A stretch of DNA of 64,000 bases from Colius striatus (taxonomy: Eukaryota > Chordata > Aves > Coliiformes > Coliidae), in the NCBI RefSeq assembly GCF_028858725.1, contig NC_084774.1, positions 8,220,001-8,284,000 on the forward strand, given 5' to 3'. Each line of letters opens with the position of its first letter. Position 1 is the stretch's first letter. Of this stretch, positions 39,090-62,900 are shown piece by piece. The notes beneath the pieces were generated by a model. It had not been told where the DNA came from. It did not search any database and saw only the letters and a list, made by a program, of their open reading frames with translations. A program made the position numbers and the translations under genes.

Positions 39090-41297
39090 TTCAAAAGACA
39101 GTATAAAAACCCGCAACACTCCGACGTCACAAACCCTTACCCTAAAAAAATAGCACCAGGGAGAGTTAGAAACCTTTAACAAAGCATTCAGAAGGCATTT
39201 CCCCAATCTACCTCTCCTTAACATTGGTATAAACACGTAATACAGAGGCAGCTCTCACAGGGACAGATCTTTCGAGGAAGACTTGTCTGCTACAGTTGTG
39301 ATCAGTGAGACTTGTGCCAACACCCTTCTCGTCCCTTTGATCTTTCACTGGTGTCTTTGTCTCATCTATTTTTCCGTTTCCTTTTGATCAGACAGAGGAT
39401 GTGAGATCTGGAGCATGAAACCAGAGATGCCAGGGAGTGGAGGCTGGCAGAGGCCACCCCTCAGCCCGGATGGGAAGAATCAAAGTGGGTCCCATGGCGA
39501 GGGACGGTAGGTGGTGACCCCCCAAGGCCCCGTCTGGCACTGACCAGGGACTGTGGAGGGGGCTGGGCTCAGACATTAGTGTTGTGACTTGGGTGTGTGC
39601 TGGGGACAGAAGGGTGGGAGGTTGCTGAGGGGTTCAAAGCCAGGCAGCGTGGCAGTGGTGATGCCAGCACCCACAGAACCCACCCTGCCACGTTCCCAGT
39701 CAGTGACACAGCTGGCCAGAGACTGCTGCTGGTGCCCAAGCGCTCGCTGGTGTGGTGGATGCCAGCGGGGATGGGAAGGAGGCTGCTTGGCTTTCTCCAG
39801 CACTTTCCTGTGGCTCAAACACATGTCACTACGAGTCCAGTCCCGTGGGAGGACTTTACAGAGTAACCTCTGGGCAGGACCAAGGAGCAAAAGGCTGTTC
39901 AGCTGCCTGGGCTTCCCTTCCTGCCCATTCCCAAATGCAGCCTGGGGTTGGACAGAGAAAACGGTCCTCAGAGCCTGGGGATGGGTGTGGGGTGGAAAGC
40001 TGCACACAGCATGAGTGGGAAACGGGAGGCTTCCTCCTCTGGGGAGGTTGCCACCCTCCAACCCCTGTGAGGGGGTGCAAGGGGGTACCCCTGCATGTCA
40101 GAGAGGTAGAAAGAGCCGGGAGGGAAGCTCTCCTTTGCCACTGATGCTGTGCAGCACCTCATGAGACAGCCTGGCGTTGGGCACAGCAACAGCCCGACAC
40201 CAAACCATGGGCTGCACGTACTTAGTTGTGTGAAGGCACCCAAGGACTCTGCCAGAGCCAGGGGACGGGCTGCAGTGAACAGCAGAGGTAGGAGAGGACA
40301 GAGGGACCAAGGGGGAACGTCAGGAGTTGTCTCAGTGCATTGAAATGTGCGTTGGAGTTCAAAGAGTCCTCGGGAGCCACCAGCTGAGACAGCAGCCCTG
40401 TGGCTACCCAAAACCTGGCAGAGAGGGATGGGCACAAGCCATGGGAACAGCACCCCTGGGACTTCATGGACAGCAAGACAATCCCTCCAGCAAAGTCAGG
40501 GAGCAGAGGGGGGCAATCCAAAGTGAGCACAGGGTAGAGGCAGGAGCTCAGGTTTGGGGGTACAGCCCTGGGGCACACACGCAGCAGCATCCCAGGCTGG
40601 GGAGGAGGAAGCACAGGGGAGGAGAGGTACAGCCCCTGCCTGCAGAGCCCAGGACCTGCCCCTGCCCCCAGCAGCCTCCTCACCCCACTGATGCTGGGGG
40701 TAGCCCCCTGCCCATGGAGCAGGGCTGGGGTGGGCCAGGGCAGGGCTGGGCTCCTGGGCCTGGCTGGATCAGGAGGAGCCTTTCCCTGCCAGGCAGCCTC
40801 TGTGCCACAGCTAACACACTGCTGCTACTGCTGGGGTTTGTGACACGGGACGTGACACTGGGGGGCTGCATTGGGAAGACAACATGGGCTATGACACTAT
40901 CCTTCCTGCTAATGCACCACATTCAGCTGGGAAATGAATGCTCAGAGAACACTTTCCTTTACAGACACTGGAGCCCGAATCCTCCCTGCTCCACTCCTGT
41001 GTGAGCTTCCAAACCACTCAGCAGGATTGTAAAACGTAAGGAAAACTTGTGGATGCTTTCAAAAGGAAGTGGTGAACATCTGTAAACTACAGCCAAGTGT
41101 AGACAACAGTATCTCCTTAGTTCTAGCTAGAAAAGTAATTCTATCACCTCACAGTTCAGTTTCAGCTACATTCAGGTCTAGGAATCTCCACATTCTTATG
41201 TAATGCCTTAAAGCAGCAACAGACATTAAACAACAAAATCAAACGTCTCTCAGGAGTCTTAAAAATAAAAGTTAAAGAAAAAAAAGATTTGGTTTCT

Positions 41298-41822
41298 GTG
41301 TCCTGCATGTTCAGTGTGACCTGAACATGTGTGTCCTGCATGTTCAGTGTGACCTGACCCTGTGTCCTGCATGTTCAGTGTGACCTGAACATGTGTGTCC
41401 TGCATGTTCAGTGTGACCTGACCATGTGTGTTCTGCATGTTCAGTGTGACCTGAACATGTGTTCTGCATATTCAGTGTGACCTGACCATGTGTGTCCTGC
41501 ATGTTCAGTGTGACCTGACCATGTGTGTTCTGCATGTTCATTGTGACCTGACCATGTGTGTCCTGCATGTTCAGTGTGACCTGACCATGTGTGTTCTGCA
41601 TGTTCAGTGTGACCTGAACATGTGTTCTGCATGTTCAGTGTAACCTGACCATGTGTATCCTGCATGTTCAGAGTGACCTGACCATGTGTGTTCTGCATGT
41701 TCAGTGTGACCTGACCATGTGTGTCCTGCATGTTCAGTGTGACCTGACCATGTGTATCCTGCATGTTCAGTGTGTGTAACCTGACCATGTGTGTCCTGCA
41801 TGTTCAGAGTGACCTGACCAGG
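41298..41822. repeat. 33-bp minisatellite, about 16 copies
   Basis: Units are mostly 33 bp, with a few of 29-31 bp. On the plus strand each contains CCTGCATGTTCAGTGTGACC, then TGACCATGTGTGT or a close variant. I count 16 copies by their GTTCA core. Because 33 is a multiple of three, the array is open in frame on the minus strand and gives an 11-residue repeat, which is not a real protein. An A-rich stretch lies just to the left. Confidence 0.95.
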
Positions 41823-42292
41823 GCCCCTACACCTGCTGCTGCAGGGTGCCAATTTTTGGCAGTTGCTTCAAGAGAGGTTTTGTTTGTTTAGGAAAAGCAC
41901 TAATTCACTAGAGTTCAAGTTTGCCTGCAGCACCCCAGCAGCTGCCCCCACACTTACTGCTCAGCCAGTTGTGACTTTCCAGCTCGGGGCTAAACCAGAA
42001 TGTTTGATGCTCTGGAGACTCCCATCTCCTCGGTTATGCACAGAGCTCCCTGCGCTGGCTAAGTACAACTTTTGTCCATCATTTTCTAGGTATCACTGCC
42101 GTTAGTCCCTTTAAAGAAAAGTTACCCTGCCAGGTTCTTTGGTTAAAGACATCTCTGCAGCTCTCCCTGGGGCCAGGCTGTGGTCCTGCAGCACGCGGCC
42201 GGGGAGGAGTCCGGCGCCGGTGCCCGTCCCTCTGCCGCCACGGCAGTGGAGCTGTGCATCTTTACCAGAGAGACCAGGGAGGCTCGGGCTGG

Positions 42293-54632
<12,340 letters not shown>

Positions 54633-57110
54633 GGTGGCCTGTGGAAGCCAGAGGGGAATGGAAATTTAGGCAGGCAGAAAAGCCCAGGGAAAGCAAAGCA
54701 GACAGCTTGAGCTCTTCAGGCCAGCCACAACTTCTCGTGCCCTCAGCAGAGGGGTCTAACTGGAGATGCATCTGGAGCAGTCTGGTCAAACTGGATGCAT
54801 CAGAAAGCAGGGGACATCCCCTGCCCCAGGTACCAGGGGCCTGCAGTGACTTACACTCACCCACTGGGAAAAAATTCCTCCTTCTCTCCCCTACCTCAGC
54901 TCCCAGGGCAGGGCAGGGGTCTGGGCAGCACTCCCACAGCACCACCCCCTGCCCCAGGGCTGGGGTCCCTCTCCCTGGGAGCTGCTGCTGTGCAGATAAA
55001 GCCCAGACAGGGTTCCCCAAGGAGAGGTGGGTCATGGCTCGTCTGCCAATGCCTCTGCCTTCCCTCGGGTGTCCTCCCTGGATCTTGTTTTGGGAAGTGG
55101 AAGCTCTCAGGCTTTCCCAGAGGCACCTGGGACTTTGCTAACGAAGCTGCTTCATTGCTGGGCTACGGATCTGTGCTGCAACTTGCCCCTCCAGCAGCAC
55201 AGTCATTTCAGGAGCACGTAACTCAGCTCCATGAGCTAAGGAGCAATCAGGGCTCTATGCACCTAAGGCCCTGTTAGGAAGCAAAAGCAACCCCCTGCTC
55301 CAGCCCCAGAGACCCCAGGCTCCAGCCCTGCCGCCCCCTCCCCAGTGCCCTCACTCAGCATCGCTTCACCTGCTCCACTAATTGAGATTTCTGCTTTGAA
55401 ATCATCTGTCAGCACCTCTGACAAACAAAGAACAGGCAGGGTTTGATGTTTTGAATGCCAAGGGCAGTGTTAAAACCCTGGTAACATCCAAACACGAAGG
55501 AAAACAGATGCTGGGAGCCCACCTCTGCAGGCAGAGCCCCCAGGAGCACGTCCCGGCAGCCCCCGCAGACATGGCTGCTCAACAAAGGCACGAGGAGAGG
55601 AATGGCACCAGAGGGAGGCTAAAGCTGCACAAACCCCTACAGCTGCGTGCAGAAATCCCACTGCTGCTGCACATCTGCTCCCAGAGCCAGCAAACAATTC
55701 CTGGGAGCTGCCCAGACTCGCCGGGCTGCCCCAGCTGCCCCCAGCCCGAGCGGCTGGTCCCACGCGCCAGCCCTGGATGCTCTTGGGTACAGCAGCACAG
55801 CACAGCAGTACAGCAGTACACCCAGAGCAGCACAGCAGTACACCCAGAGCAGCTCCTACAGGCTCTGATCCTGCTCCCCAGCCTGCAATGCACAGCAGCA
55901 ATCCCAGCCAGAATCCATGCAGCCAGCTGTGGGAAGGAATGCTGCTGTTAGCATGAGGGTGACCCAGAGAACAGGCTGTTACAGGGCAGCATGAGGCTGT
56001 TACGATCCAGCCTCGGATGCTGCCCAGTGCCCAGTCTCCAGTGGGCCATCAGGCCAGCACAGCCCTGCTAGTCCTGCACTCAGGAGGCAGAGGGGAGGGC
56101 ACCACAGCAGCCAGGTCTCCTCAGGACAAAGAGCCAGGACTGAGCCCCCGATGTGCCAAGCTCGGCTTTGCCACGTGCTCAGGGAGCTCTGACACCATCT
56201 CTGTTATAAAAGTGGGGGAGAAAGTCATGGACTTAAGTGCTCCCCAGCAGCACTGGAGGCACAAACCCCTCAGCTCAGCCAGCTCAGACCCACAGGCATA
56301 GCCCAAGCACAAGGGCTGCAGCTCAGCAGGCACAGGCAGGACCTGCAGCAGGAGGAGACACAGACACAGCACTGCACAAGCAGAAAAGCGAACATCACAC
56401 CATGACCCCAAGTGCACAGCGAGGTAAAGCCTCCCTTTCCCAGCAGCCTGCACTGAGGCAGCAGGAGCCCAGTCCCCAGCCCTTCAGCATCACGAAACGA
56501 AGTCACACTCCTGGGACCATCTGAAGGGGGCTGCCGGGGCCAACGACCACCAAGAATCTCCCCCAGGAGCCACTGTCCTCACAAGCCTCACCAGCTCCTG
56601 CCTGGGAGGAAGGCTCAGCTCTTTGTCCTCACCTCCCCTCGCAGAGACACACACCAACATGTGCACACAGGGCATTACGAAAATAATAAGAACCAGAGCA
56701 CTCCCCTCACATGTTCTGTCTGACAGGGGGGAGGAGGAAAAACAGCCCCGCGGTGTTTGCATTGCCTAACTCACTGCAAACACACAGGCACTGCACTCCA
56801 GCCCCTGCCCTCTGCACGAGAACCCACGAAGAATAAAATGCTGCAGAATTCCAGCCCCGATGCTCAAAGCTCCCCCAGAGACTGGCTCCAGCAGCAGCCT
56901 GGTGACCAGGACGTGCCCTGCAGCGATACCCCACCAAGACAATGAACCCGCTGACTCCGGATCCCGCCCTAGTTTTGCAACACCAGTTTCTTTAAGGTTT
57001 GCCAAACTGGTTAAAGACCATGCCACAATATTAACTGCTTAGAGAGACTCTGCATCCCAGGTCTGCCCGGCCGGGGGCTGCCCTGGAGCAGGCGGACGGG
57101 CTGCGCTCAC

Positions 57111-57250
57111 CTGCGCCGCATCCTGCATCCCGGCTGTGCCCCGAGGCTCCCGCTGCCCCTGGGGCTGCTCCCCCAGCCTGGCTCTGAGCTGTTCCCCCAG
57201 CCTGGCTGAGCCTGGTTTCAGTTTTCTTTCTTGAGAAAACAGGCTGGCCC
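57111..57250 (-). other. DNMT3B: Candidate alternative DNMT3B first exon and promoter
   Basis: A GGCGCAG|GTGAGC donor at 57111 is preceded by an ATG at 57128 encoding MQDAAQ. Spliced to the main start exon it stays in frame and adds eight residues (MQDAAQAT). No good acceptor lies just upstream, which suggests a first exon. An interferon-response-like motif (GAAAACTGAAAC, minus strand, 57214-57226) sits about 90 bases before the ATG. Without transcript data this remains a proposal. Confidence 0.45.
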
Positions 57251-57705
57251 TTATCAGGTGTGTTTCCCCAGTAGGTGGAGAGATTGCAGGGGAGACAGCC
57301 GGACTTTGCCTCCAGACAGGGGCATGCATATCAAAAGGCTGGAGGGAAGCGTTTTACAGGATGGCTGGGATGGCAGCCATCACCCAAGCACTGTTTGAAT
57401 AACAAAAAAGAAATAAAGGACCCCAATGGCCGGGGCTCGCTCCCTCCAGGCTGGCTCAGGGCTATGGCTCACACAAATGGCCTTTAACTCTCCCCAAAGT
57501 GAACATTTCCCTCTAATCCTGGAAAGAAAAGAGTTGCTGGGTTGGCAGTTTAGTAAGAAAGGGAGCCCATTTTGGCAGATATGCTCATTAAGAAGGGCAG
57601 GCTCTCCCCTCCCCTGCCCGTTTCCTGTGCCTGGCCCCTCTCTGGCTCCCGCGCTCCACACTTCCCTCCATTTTCCCCCGTTTCCTCTCCTGCCCCTGCC
57701 CCACA

Positions 57706-57975
57706 GCTCTCTGCAGCCCCCCCAGGCTCCAGCCTTCTGCAGCCCCCCCAGGCTCCAGCCCTCTGCAGCCTCCCCAGGCTCCAGCCCTCTGCAGCCTCCC
57801 CAGGCTCCAGCCCTCTGCAGCCTCCCCAGGCTCCAGCCCTCTGCGGCCACCCCAGGCTCCAGCCCTCTGCGGCCACCCCAGGCTCCAGCCCTCTGCAGCC
57901 CCCCCCAGGCTCCAGCCCTCTGCAGCCCCTCCAGGCTCCAGTCCTCTGCGGCCCCCCCAGGCTCCAGCCCGGTGC
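57706..57975. repeat. 26-bp minisatellite, about 10 copies
   Basis: Units contain AGGCTCCAGCCCTCTGCAGC plus a C-rich end, and start 26 bp apart (57724, 57750, 57776 and so on). The transcript strand is G-rich. The period is not a multiple of three, so each strand reads as a mixed repetitive frame with no coding meaning. It lies in DNMT3B intron 1. Confidence 0.95.
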
Positions 57976-58559
57976 CTGCTGCCTTGCAGCAAAGCTGGAT
58001 TGAATGAAAAGAAACAAAAACCAAACCAGTCCCTCCTCAGACCAGGCCTGAGAAGTCTCCTGGGCAGCCACCATCGCGGCCAGCCGCTGCTCCAGCCACT
58101 CTAGGCTCTTTACCATGCTCATCTCGCTCACGTCCCGCCGAGACGAGCCACGCTGGCTCTGCCAAGCCCCCTGCCCCGGGACGTGCCCGGCGTGGAGCCA
58201 GTGCTGCCTGCAGGCAGGGCTGGGGGCTGCAGGGGGCTGTCCTCACGCAGGTGGGTCTTGCTCAGCGATGGCAGGTCCACTGCCTGCAACTCTCACTGCT
58301 TCATCTTTCCCCTGCACAAGAGGACATAAAGCCATGACAATGATGCCTCACTGTCCCCATCTCCCCCCACCTGGCCCTGTACAGCCCAGGCTCCAGCCTC
58401 CAGCCCTCCCCAGAGCAGGGCACTGGGACGCCCTGGCTCATTCCCCTCCACTGCCATAAAAAACTAGCAAACTGCAAACAAGAGGCAGAAAAAGCGAGTC
58501 CTGCTGCAGGGACAGCACATTTCACCCCCCTGGCTCCATCTCTTCAATCCTTTCCGAGT

Positions 58560-59930
58560 GAGGTCGGGGCAGCATCAGCGGGAGCCCCCGGACCAGCGCC
58601 CTCCCTGTGCATCCCCCGGCGCCTCTGTCCCGGGCTCCCGGGACTCGTGCCCCACGCTGGGGAGTTCATTTCTCTTTTTCCAATGCTCCCCCTCTCTCTC
58701 CAGCGGAGCGAAGCTTCTCCCCGGGCTCCAGAGGGAGAAGGGGGACGCCGGCAGAGACCCCTCCCCGCCGGGCTCCCCCCCGGATCGGTACCTGCCGGTG
58801 GGGCCGGTGCCTGGCACCGTCCCGGCTCCGGCTGCTCCCTCCCCTCCGTTCTCAGCCCCGGGGACACCGCTCGCCCGAGCCGCCGGTGGGGAGCTGCTTC
58901 CCTGCGAACAGAGAAAAAGCACGATATGCTGACAGATCCCTGACCCACGAACCCAAAACAAAGGTATTCAGCCCCGGCGGCTCAGCCGCGGCATCCCGGG
59001 CTCCCGGAAGCCCTCCCCGGGCCCCCCTGCCTGGGGGCGGCGCTGGCCGGGGACCGCCGGGCCACGGTAACCCCAGCCCTCCCCTCAAACCCTCCCCAAA
59101 CCCTTCCCGCTCCGAAGCCGTCACTTGCCGTTCCACCGACGAGAGCCCGAGGTTCCGCGGGTTTGCCGTGCTCCTGCCGCGGCCTCGGGCTCTGTCCCCG
59201 CCCGTCCCGGCATCGCCGGGGGTCCCGAGCCCCTGGCCCGACCCCGCCGTGACAGCCCCGGGACGCGCCCCCGGGATACGGAGCCGCGGGAAACTCCGAA
59301 AGTTGCGACGGGAGCGGGAGCGAGCCCAGCCCGGGGCCACGGGCGTACCGAGCCTCCCGCGAACCCGCCCGGGGGGCGCCGAACGCCGGCAACAAGTGGC
59401 GGCGGGACCCGCCGCCCCCTCCGCCCCGAGCCGCCGCGAACCGGGCGCGGGGCCGCCCGATCGGCCGCGGCCGGGCAGCTCCGGTGCGCCCGGTGCCGCG
59501 TCCCCGCCCGCCCCATTGTCCCCCGCCGCCGCCGCCGCGCACAACAAAGCCGTCCACGAGGGCGAGCGGCGGCTCCGGCCCCGGCGGCCCCGGCCCGCCT
59601 CGGTGCCCCCGGCCCCGCGCTCACCTGCGGGACGCGCCGTCCGGCGGGGCCGCGCCGCTCGCCGCCGCCCGCGCCCCGGCCGGCCCCCGACAGCCCCGCG
59701 CTCCGGTTACATGGCGCTTTAACCCTGCCCGTGCTGGGCAGCCCCTCCTCCGCCGCCGCCCCCGCCGCCCGCCGCGCCGCACGGCGGGGGAGGGGAGGGG
59801 AGCGCGGGGCCCGCACCGCACCCGCCCGGCCCCCCGCGCACGCATTCCCCGGGGCCCCGCATTCCCCTGCGATCCAAACCCCCCGCGGCTCCGCACGCCC
59901 GGCGCCGCTGTATCCCCCCCCCCGCTGCTC
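58560..59930. promoter_or_regulatory. DNMT3B: DNMT3B CpG-island promoter and first exon
   Basis: A dense CpG island lies at the 5' end of DNMT3B. A minus-strand donor (CCCGCAG|GTGAGC) ends a probable non-coding first exon at 59625, with initiation somewhere near 59700. No TATA box is evident. Long open frames across the island on either strand are due to base composition. Confidence 0.7.
58792..58901 (-). other. DNMT3B: Candidate DNMT3B 5'UTR exon
   Basis: This 110-nt GC-rich segment has a very good acceptor (TTTTTCTCTGTTCGCAG) and a CGGCAG|GTACCG donor. It contains no ATG, which suits an internal 5'UTR exon between the CpG-island first exon and the start-codon exon. Confidence 0.45.
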
Positions 59931-62900
59931 CGCATGTCCCGGGACATCACCCATTGCCCCCCACCCCTCCGGGACCCAGCATCCCCCTCGCGGGACTCAG
60001 CATCCCCCTCCCGGGGTTCTACGACCCCCTTGATGTCTCACACCCTCCCGGGGGTCCCCATCCCCTGGTACCCTCGGTGTCACCCAGTGCCCAGCATCCT
60101 CCAGGGCTCAGCAGCCCTCTGGGGCTCAGCACCCCGATGCAACAGAGGAACCATCCTAGCAGAGAAAGGGCACCCCCAGAGCCCTTGCCCCACAAGCCAC
60201 CCCTCTGCCCCGCTGCTTTGCGCCAGCACCGTGCCCCTTGCAGCACACACAAAGCCCCCCGAGCTTTCCAGTCGGGTTTGGTTCGTTTGCCCGTCCCCTT
60301 TCCTGCAGAGACACTTGCACGGGCTGTGCTGGGGACGAGGAAAAGCCTGCGCCTCTCCTGCCCGAGACAAAGCATCCAGAGTCCACGTGGGGTATAATCT
60401 CTGCTCGCTTGCCATTGCTTCTAGATCCAGCAGAAAACTCTAACAGTCAGGAGAAGGAGTGTGATTATCCCTGTGTGACAGGAATAAACTCTCAAGACCA
60501 AGAGGAAAAATGAGTTAAGCGAAGTATCTGAAACCTGCAGGAAGTGTCTGGGGCAGCCCAAGGCCCGTGCAGCAGGTTCCCCCAGAACACCCCTCCATCC
60601 CTGCAAAGCACAAGCGTGAAATGTGGATGCACGTGTGAAAGAACAGCCCTGCAAGTGCAGCAGAGGAGCCAGGAGCTGTGGTCTGGGGAAGCCTTCGGGA
60701 ACACTGGAGATTACAGTTCAAATAAACACATCCCCTATAAACCTAAAGCTAATTGAAACTCTGCCAAGCAGATTAAAACCAAGCAAGCAGATTTTACTCC
60801 TGTTTGTTTTCCCAAATTCAAGAAGGCAAAATGCTTTTGCATGTCGTGCTCAGGAGAGTTTCCAGGGCACCGTTAGCACGGAGCCAGCCCTCACTCACTT
60901 CAGGCATCCACCGGCTCCTCTCCCTTTCTACGGAAACCTTCCTGCCGCTGTTGGCCCCAGTGACCTGCCATCAATCTCCCACCCGGCTGAAACGCCCTCT
61001 TTCTCTCTTCCCCTCAGTTATCATTTAGTGCAGGAGAGCACGGCTGTGCACGGCGTCTGTGGGAAAGGCCTGGTATCGAACAAAGCAGCTCCAGGCAGTT
61101 GATGAGCCAAACCCTGACTTCTCCCTGTCTCAGCTACACACAACCACAGAGATAGGCTGTGAGTTTATTTCTTAACAGCCAAGAGAGCTTGTGTGTCATC
61201 TCACAGGGGAAGAAATTGGTACCTCTAGAGAGGATTTTACATTTAGTCTCCTGCCAGGCATTTCTGGTGCCCTGCCAGTCCCTCAGCCATTCCTGATGAA
61301 CAGGCAAGTACCAGAGCAACCCTCCCACCCCATTCTCATCAGCCCTGAGGCTCTCCAGCATGGACAAGAGGTGGGACACGGCCCCAGGGGCAAAACTCCT
61401 CTGCTCTGCCACTGCAGCAACCAGGAGAAGCCAGGCAGAGAAGTCAGGCAGCATGGCCAGGGCTTACAGGAGCAGGGAGCAGTGCTGGGGTCCCTCTGCA
61501 CGCCGTGCCACGGGCACATCCCTCCCTGTGACAGAGGAGCAGCATGGCTGCACTGCCCAGTGCTTGCAAAAGAAATCATTCCAGCAAGAGCCATTCTCAC
61601 ACCTGGCTGGCCTCCCTGGGCCAGCACTTCACATCCATGGAGCCAGTGACCATCCAGCTGAAAAAGGCACTCTGTGTCACCATCACAACAGAGCCAGGAC
61701 TGGCAACATCCATTCCCATCAGAAGTGGTTCCTTATCCTCGTCCTCCACTGTGAATGCTTCCCAGTGACTGTGCCAGTCCTTCCACACATCACTCACCAC
61801 TCGTGGCCCTGAACACTGCTCTTCACCGAAGGCTGCTCAGCCTCTGCAGTGTCCTGGGTTACGGCACCAGCTCCTCTCTGTCCACTTTCAAACATCTTCC
61901 CGAAGGTCTCCTTTGCCACCCTGGCCAGGCAAACCAACAACAACATTCCCTGGCCAGAGCTGTCCTGGCTCCTATCACCTGCTGCCTCTTGTTCTGTGCC
62001 CCTGATGAGGACCTGCTCCACGTTTCACAAGCAGGAGTTTGTCTGGAGATCCTTCACAAAAGCAGATCCATTTCATCACCCCCAGCCATCAGCAGTGCCA
62101 GTGTCCTCTCTGCATCTGTGGCTCCCAGGCCCCACTAACAGTTAAGTACTTGTTTATTCTTCCAGCAGGCAGAGAGAAACACCAGTGCCATTACATCACC
62201 CTGGGCAGTTGTGAGCTCCTCTGGCGACCCTGGGGCAGGGAGAGGGAGGAACTTTTCCTTTCGCTGAAGCCAGTGGTGATGCTCCTGCTGAGTTCAGGCT
62301 TTGGGGCTTCCTGTGTCAGTGTACACACAGCCCAGCCTGAAGTAACAACCATTTTCACTGCCTGGCATTCCTCACTCCAAGACCCCCTCAGGGCACATCC
62401 CACGGGACCCATCCTGCTCTTCCACAAGCAGCTCGGCAGCCTGAGCCCTGGCCCCAGCGCCACGTGGCCCATCCGCCTCTCCCCCAGCTCTGCTCCACCG
62501 CAGCTCCCAGCGCCTAGCCGCTCCTCACCGCTGCTCCTTGGAGAAGCTCTGCTGCTCCCAGCATCTCTCCCAGGCCTGGGGCAGAGCTGTGCTCTCCAGC
62601 AGCACAGTGGCAGGGCTCTGGCTGCAGAAGGAGAGGTCTGTCTGCAAGGTGGGAAAGCCTCATCCTGCTGCCACATGTGAGGATAAGCCTCCAGCAGCCC
62701 CTGTAGCTGGGCTGGCCTTTCCCATCTGGGGGGAACTGCTGTTTACACGGAGATAGGAAGTGTTTTCCCTCCTACATGAAGTTTCTAGCCCTTCCTGTGG
62801 GCTGGCCAGAGCCACATGATACAAACCTCTCATAAAAATAAGGTTAAAAGTAAGTGTCATGCATGTAACCAGAACATCCAGAAGAGTCTGCAGCCATCAG

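Larger units (their letters stand above)
39065..42292 (-). other. DNMT3B: Candidate DNMT3B 3' untranslated region
   Basis: No coding exon is found between the DNMT3B stop codon and the candidate poly(A) signal. If that signal is used, the 3'UTR is about 3.2 kb and contains the 33-bp minisatellite. Human DNMT3B has a shorter 3'UTR, so an earlier end is possible. Confidence 0.35.

Noticed and set aside
41344-41788. Repetitive minus-strand open frames with an 11-residue HTEHAEHTWSG-like unit
   Set aside because: The minisatellite period is a multiple of three, which keeps a frame open by chance. There is no splice or start context.
58607-60443. Long open frames on both strands in the DNMT3B CpG island
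   Set aside because: They are Pro/Arg/Gly/Ala-rich products of CpG composition, overlapping each other in several frames.
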